A program made the position numbers and the translations under genes. A stretch of DNA of 49,850 nucleotides from positions 1-49,850 of the forward strand of contig JAABRA010000011.1 of NCBI GenBank assembly GCA_011391155.1, given 5' to 3'. Under the pieces are notes generated by a model that saw nothing but the letters and a program-made list of their open reading frames with translations, was not told the DNA's origin and did not search any database. The stretch is from Burkholderiales bacterium. Its GTDB lineage: Bacteria; Pseudomonadota; Gammaproteobacteria; Burkholderiales; Burkholderiaceae_C. Numbering within the stretch: position 1 is the stretch's first letter; each line of letters opens with the position of its first letter. Below are positions 44,765 to 49,850 of the stretch, in pieces.

Positions 44765-45430
44765 TCAGAGGCCCTGCAATCCCGTGAACAACCGGTATTC
44801 ACAGCCGGGATCGCCGCATTTTTCGCAGGACCAGTGCCAGGCGGTGGAATTCAAGGTTTTTTGGCCTCTTCCCAGCGTCATCCGGTCATTGTTCGCTATT
44901 GAGTAGATAGCGTTCAAGGCGTTTTCCAGGCGCGCGGGTCCTTGTCCGTAGATCACCTGCCAGGTGACGCCGGAGCGCGACAGCGCGCCACGCAGCAGGG
45001 TGTCGACCGGCTCACGCACGTGGGGGCCGTCGCGCTGCAGGCCATCGGCGATCCAGGGCAGGTCGAGTCCGCCGACCAGCGTCACGTCATAGGCCCGCTG
45101 GTGCGCCAGCGCGAAGTCGTACAGCGACTCATCGCCGAACAGCAGATGGCTGTAGAGGGCGGTCATCAACGGCGTCGTGTCGGCGATCACGACATCCACG
45201 GCCTCCAGCGCCATCACCCGGCGCGCCTGCTCCTGCGCGATGGCCAATTGTTCATCGCGCCTTGGCGTGCGGCCTTCCCGGTCGCACCAGTCGCGCAGGA
45301 CTTCCGCAACCACGGTCACCGTCTTGCCCTGTTTCCGCAGCGCGTCGCCCATCGCACGGGCAAGCTGCGTCTTGCCGGTGCTTTCGGCGCCGAGCAGGGC
45401 GATGCGTCGGGGCGTGGGCGGCGTTGGCAT
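44765..45430 (-). CDS. NadR-type nicotinamide riboside kinase (AAA ATP-binding protein)
   Basis: The protein has 221 residues with Walker A GAESTGKT (14-21), RDWCDREGRTPRRDEQ and VVIADTTPLMTALYSHLLFGD, all features of the ribosylnicotinamide kinase domain of NadR. The C-terminus carries a small Cys motif, WHWSCEKCGDPGCEYRLF. It lies 15 bp downstream of pnuC on the same strand, so the pair imports and traps nicotinamide riboside as NMN. Dispersed repeat copy 6 is inserted before the Cys motif and encodes YSIANNDRMTLGRGQKTLN; the frame is kept. Confidence 0.85.
   Translation of the reverse strand: MPTPPTPRRIALLGAESTGKTQLARAMGDALRKQGKTVTVVAEVLRDWCDREGRTPRRDEQLAIAQEQARRVMALEAVDVVIADTTPLMTALYSHLLFGDESLYDFALAHQRAYDVTLVGGLDLPWIADGLQRDGPHVREPVDTLLRGALSRSGVTWQVIYGQGPARLENALNAIYSIANNDRMTLGRGQKTLNSTAWHWSCEKCGDPGCEYRLFTGLQGL
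44857..44921 (+). repeat. Dispersed ~65-bp repeat, copy 6 of 6, inside the riboside kinase gene
   Basis: TTTTTTGGCCTCTTCCCAGC, then GTCATCCGGTCATTGTTCGC, ending with hairpin GCTAT-tgagtag-ATAGC and AAGGCG. It is inside the kinase gene, antisense to it, and is translated in the same phase as the copy in amiC (IANND..TLG.G.K). Confidence 0.8.
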
Positions 45431-45445
45431 GGCGGGCCCGGCGCT

Positions 45446-46048
45446 TCAGAGCTTGCGGTGCCAGGCGCGCCAGCCCGCCACGCTCAGCACGATGAACACG
45501 GTGTACAGCAGCGCGGTGAGCCACAGGCCCTTGTAGGCGAACAAGCTGACGCTGACGATGTTCACCACGATCCACACGGCCCAGTTCTCGATGAACTTGC
45601 GCCCCAGCAGGAACTGGCCGACCACGCTGGTGGCCGTGGGAAAGGCGTCCCACCAGGGCACGTCGGTGTCGGTGAACGTTTTCAGGAACAGGCCGATCGA
45701 GGGCCAGAGCAGCGCACAGGCCGCCAACGTGGCGATCAGGCCCCGCCGGGTGAGTCGGCTCACCGTGAGCGCAGTGCCGTCGCCACGCCGGCCGCGTCGC
45801 CACTGGAACCAGCCCCACAGGGCCATCAGCGCGAAAAATACCTGCAGCGCCGCGTCGCCATACAGCTTGCTGCGCCAGAACAGCGCGAAGTAAAGGACGG
45901 AACTGATCGCCGCCAGCGGCCAGCCCCAGTGGATTTCACGGATGTTGCAACCCACCATGGCCAGGGCCAGCACGAAGGCGATGATTTCCAGCCAGGTCGT
46001 ACTCGCCCCCCAGAGGGCGAAGGCGTTGGCAAACAAAAGTTCGGTCAT
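45446..46048 (-). CDS. pnuC: Nicotinamide riboside transporter PnuC
   Basis: The protein has 200 residues with about seven membrane helices. PnuC features: STTWLEIIAFVLALAMVGCNIREIHWGWPLAAISSVLYFALFWRSKLYGDAALQVFFALMALWGWFQW and FIENWAVWIVVNIVSVSLFAYKGLWLTALLYTVFIVLSVAGWRAW. It imports nicotinamide riboside by facilitated diffusion, driven by phosphorylation. The kinase gene follows after 15 bp, making a complete salvage module. Confidence 0.93.
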   Translation of the reverse strand: MTELLFANAFALWGASTTWLEIIAFVLALAMVGCNIREIHWGWPLAAISSVLYFALFWRSKLYGDAALQVFFALMALWGWFQWRRGRRGDGTALTVSRLTRRGLIATLAACALLWPSIGLFLKTFTDTDVPWWDAFPTATSVVGQFLLGRKFIENWAVWIVVNIVSVSLFAYKGLWLTALLYTVFIVLSVAGWRAWHRKL

Positions 46049-46155
46049 GAGAAAACCCGAGGAGGATCAGACGGGCCGCCAGAATAAGGTGAGCCAGGGC
46101 AGGGACTGAATCCTTCCGCCTCCGGCGGCGCCTGGCCGTAAGCCCGAGCCACCGC

Positions 46156-46431
46156 CTAGCGGCCCACTTGCACGTAGATTTCGTTCGGCTTGACCATGCC
46201 CAGTTCCAGCCGCGCCTTTTCCTCGACCATTTCAAGCCCCTCCTGCAGATCGCGCACCTCGGCGGCCAGGCGCTGATTGGTCTGACTTGCCAGCAGGTTG
46301 GCCGCCTTCTGGGCGTCCAGCTTTTGCTGCAACTCCGTGACGTTCGGAATACTGCCCCGCCCCAGCCACAACTGCCCGTGGAACAGCGCAAGCAGGGCGA
46401 TCAGGATGACCGGGATGAGGCGTGAACCCAC
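46156..46431 (-). CDS. ftsB: Cell division protein FtsB
   Basis: The protein has 91 residues: a short cytoplasmic tip, one TM (LIPVILIALLALFHGQLWLG), and a periplasmic coiled coil (VTELQQKLDAQKAANLLASQTNQRLAAEVRDLQEGLEMVEEKARLELGMVKPNEIYVQV) ending with the conserved LGMVKPNEIYVQ. It joins FtsL and FtsQ in the divisome. It lies 48 bp downstream of eno, the usual eno-ftsB pairing. Confidence 0.95.
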   Translation of the reverse strand: MGSRLIPVILIALLALFHGQLWLGRGSIPNVTELQQKLDAQKAANLLASQTNQRLAAEVRDLQEGLEMVEEKARLELGMVKPNEIYVQVGR

Positions 46432-46479
46432 AGCTACGCTTTCGGGAATGACACGAAGTGCGTGAGCGTGGGGGCCACA

Positions 46480-47778
<1,299 letters not shown>

Positions 47779-47810
47779 TCAAGATAAAAAAGCTTGCGGT
47801 CGCTGCCGGG

Positions 47811-48104
47811 CTAGACGCCCTCTACCAGCACCATGTTGAAAAATTCGGTGGCACCCAGGCGCTTGGCACGGGCGGCGCGGTACATCTCGTCGTCGTAGAA
47901 GGCCTTCGCCTTTTCATAGCTGGGAAAGCGCAGCATCGCGATGCGCTCGGGCTGCCAGTTGCCTTCCAGCGCCTCGAAGCGGCCGCCGCGCACCAGGTAT
48001 TCGCCGCCTGCAGCCGCCACCGCAGCGGGGGCTGCGGCCATGTACTGCTGGTACTGCTCCATGTCGGTGATCTTCATGTCGACAATGATGTAGGCAGCGG
48101 GCAT
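47811..48104 (-). CDS. DUF1330 domain protein
   Basis: The protein has 97 residues (PAAYIIVDMKITDMEQYQQYMAAAPAAVAAAGGEYLVRGGRFEALEGNW to NMVLVEG), a dimeric alpha-beta barrel fold of the DUF1330 family with unknown function. ATG 48104 is chosen from the family N-terminus; the frame is open 18 bp further. It lies between kdsA and eno, 14 bp after the kdsA stop, as in many Burkholderiales. Confidence 0.9.
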   Translation of the reverse strand: MPAAYIIVDMKITDMEQYQQYMAAAPAAVAAAGGEYLVRGGRFEALEGNWQPERIAMLRFPSYEKAKAFYDDEMYRAARAKRLGATEFFNMVLVEGV

Positions 48105-48118
48105 GGTGGTCTCCGGGC

Positions 48119-48973
48119 TCAATTGAAGTTGTTTTCCAGGAAGCCGTTTTTCTTCGTCACGGCGTCCAGCGCCAGCAGGGTTTCCAGCAGCGCGCGCATG
48201 TGCTTCAGGGGCACCGCATTGGGTCCGTCGCTCAAGGCTTTCGAGGGATCAGGATGGGTTTCCATGAACAGGCCGGCCACGCCCACGGCCACGGCCGCAC
48301 GCGCCAGCACCGGCACCATCTCGCGCTGGCCGCCGCTGCTCGTGCCCTGGCCGCCGGGCAACTGCACCGAGTGCGTGGCGTCGAACACCACCGGCGCACC
48401 GGTCTCACGCATGATCGCCAGGCTGCGCATGTCGGAGACCAGGTTGTTGTAGCCAAAGCTGGCACCGCGTTCACAGGCCATGAAGTTGTCTCCCGGCAGG
48501 CCGGCCTCGCGGGCGGCGGCGCGCGCCTTGTCGATGACATTCTTCATGTCATGCGGCGCCAGGAACTGGCCCTTCTTGATGTTCACCGGCTTGCCCGACT
48601 GGGCCACGGCGCGGATGAAGTCAGTCTGGCGGCACAGGAAGGCGGGCGTCTGCAGCACATCGACCACGCTGGCGACCTGCGCGATCTGCGATTCATCGTG
48701 GATGTCGGTCAGCACTGGCACCCCGAGCTCGCGCTTGACTTTGGCCAGGATCTCCAGTCCTGCGCCAATGCCGGGGCCGCGAAAGGTGCTGCCGCTGGAG
48801 CGGTTGGCCTTGTCGAAGCTGCTTTTGAAGATGAACGGGATGCCCAGGCTGGCGGTGATGTCCTTCAGCGTTCCGGCGGTGTCCATCTGCAGCTGTTCGG
48901 ACTCGATGACGCAGGGGCCGGCGATCAGGAAGAAGGGCTGTTCGAGGCCGATGGTGAAACCGCAGAGTTTCAT
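48119..48973 (-). CDS. kdsA: 3-deoxy-8-phosphooctulonate synthase
   Basis: The protein has 284 residues of the KDO8P synthase family: [81 protein letters not shown] and [13 protein letters not shown]. It condenses phosphoenolpyruvate with arabinose-5-phosphate for the Kdo of lipopolysaccharide. The start ATG 48973 lies 34 bp after the pyrG stop. It also marks the cell as a Gram-negative LPS maker. Confidence 0.97.
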   Translation of the reverse strand: MKLCGFTIGLEQPFFLIAGPCVIESEQLQMDTAGTLKDITASLGIPFIFKSSFDKANRSSGSTFRGPGIGAGLEILAKVKRELGVPVLTDIHDESQIAQVASVVDVLQTPAFLCRQTDFIRAVAQSGKPVNIKKGQFLAPHDMKNVIDKARAAAREAGLPGDNFMACERGASFGYNNLVSDMRSLAIMRETGAPVVFDATHSVQLPGGQGTSSGGQREMVPVLARAAVAVGVAGLFMETHPDPSKALSDGPNAVPLKHMRALLETLLALDAVTKKNGFLENNFN

Positions 48974-49007
48974 GGAGCCCCCACGCCTGCCACTGGGTGC
49001 GCGGCGT

Positions 49008-49850
<843 letters not shown>

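Overview
This is a GC-rich chromosomal window whose gene families and gene order point to a betaproteobacterium of the order Burkholderiales, most likely the Comamonadaceae (Rhodoferax/Polaromonas/Variovorax-like). The main clues are the pyrG-kdsA-DUF1330-eno-ftsB order, an orphan Bug/TctC periplasmic binding protein, a WS/DGAT acyltransferase, Burkholderiales-type FadD-like acyl-CoA synthetases and a dispersed short repeat of a kind I associate with this family. The assignment rests on recognition, not on a database search. No insertion sequence, prophage or CRISPR array is visible.

Layout. 1-3.5 kb: the 3' end of a collagen-like Gly-Ala-Thr repeat protein, an L,D-transpeptidase, an AT-richer glycosyltransferase with a TPR tail, and a methyltransferase; this could be a surface-glycoprotein locus. 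3.5-9.3 kb: a YdiK-type AI-2E family membrane protein, a lipase-like hydrolase, a WS/DGAT acyltransferase, a glycerophosphodiesterase and a Nudix hydrolase. 9.3-16.8 kb: a DASS dicarboxylate carrier, an internally duplicated membrane protein, gabD, alaS and tRNA-Gly(CCC). 17.1-17.7 kb: a DinJ-YafQ toxin-antitoxin pair. 18-21.6 kb: an ILVBL/2-hydroxyacyl-CoA-lyase-like ThDP enzyme beside an acyl-CoA synthetase. 21.8-27 kb: a TetR-MFP-RND efflux operon with a clear palindromic operator. 27.2-30.5 kb: an unusual 1105-residue fusion of an acyl/amino-acid adenylation domain to a cyanophycin-synthetase-like ATP-grasp module with a decayed Mur-ligase-like tail. 30.7-32.3 kb: a paralogue of the first acyl-CoA synthetase.

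32.6-38.3 kb holds amiC and tsaE (overlapping), divergent queG, then an MlaE-MlaD-lipoprotein operon with no ATPase gene. 38.3-43.1 kb holds an AEC permease, a Bug protein, xerD, an RquA-like methyltransferase and a DUF455 ferritin-like protein. 43.1-44.7 kb holds a gamma-carbonic-anhydrase-like protein and hslO. 44.8-46 kb is a PnuC plus nicotinamide-riboside-kinase pair. 46.2-49.85 kb is the housekeeping run ftsB, eno, DUF1330, kdsA and pyrG (truncated by the window edge).

The points most worth attention are the adenylation/CphA-like fusion, the collagen-like protein with neighbouring glycosyltransferase and L,D-transpeptidase, and a family of six ~65-bp repeats. All six repeats lie in the same orientation, and two of them sit inside coding sequences (amiC and the riboside kinase) in the same reading phase, so that they encode related peptides.
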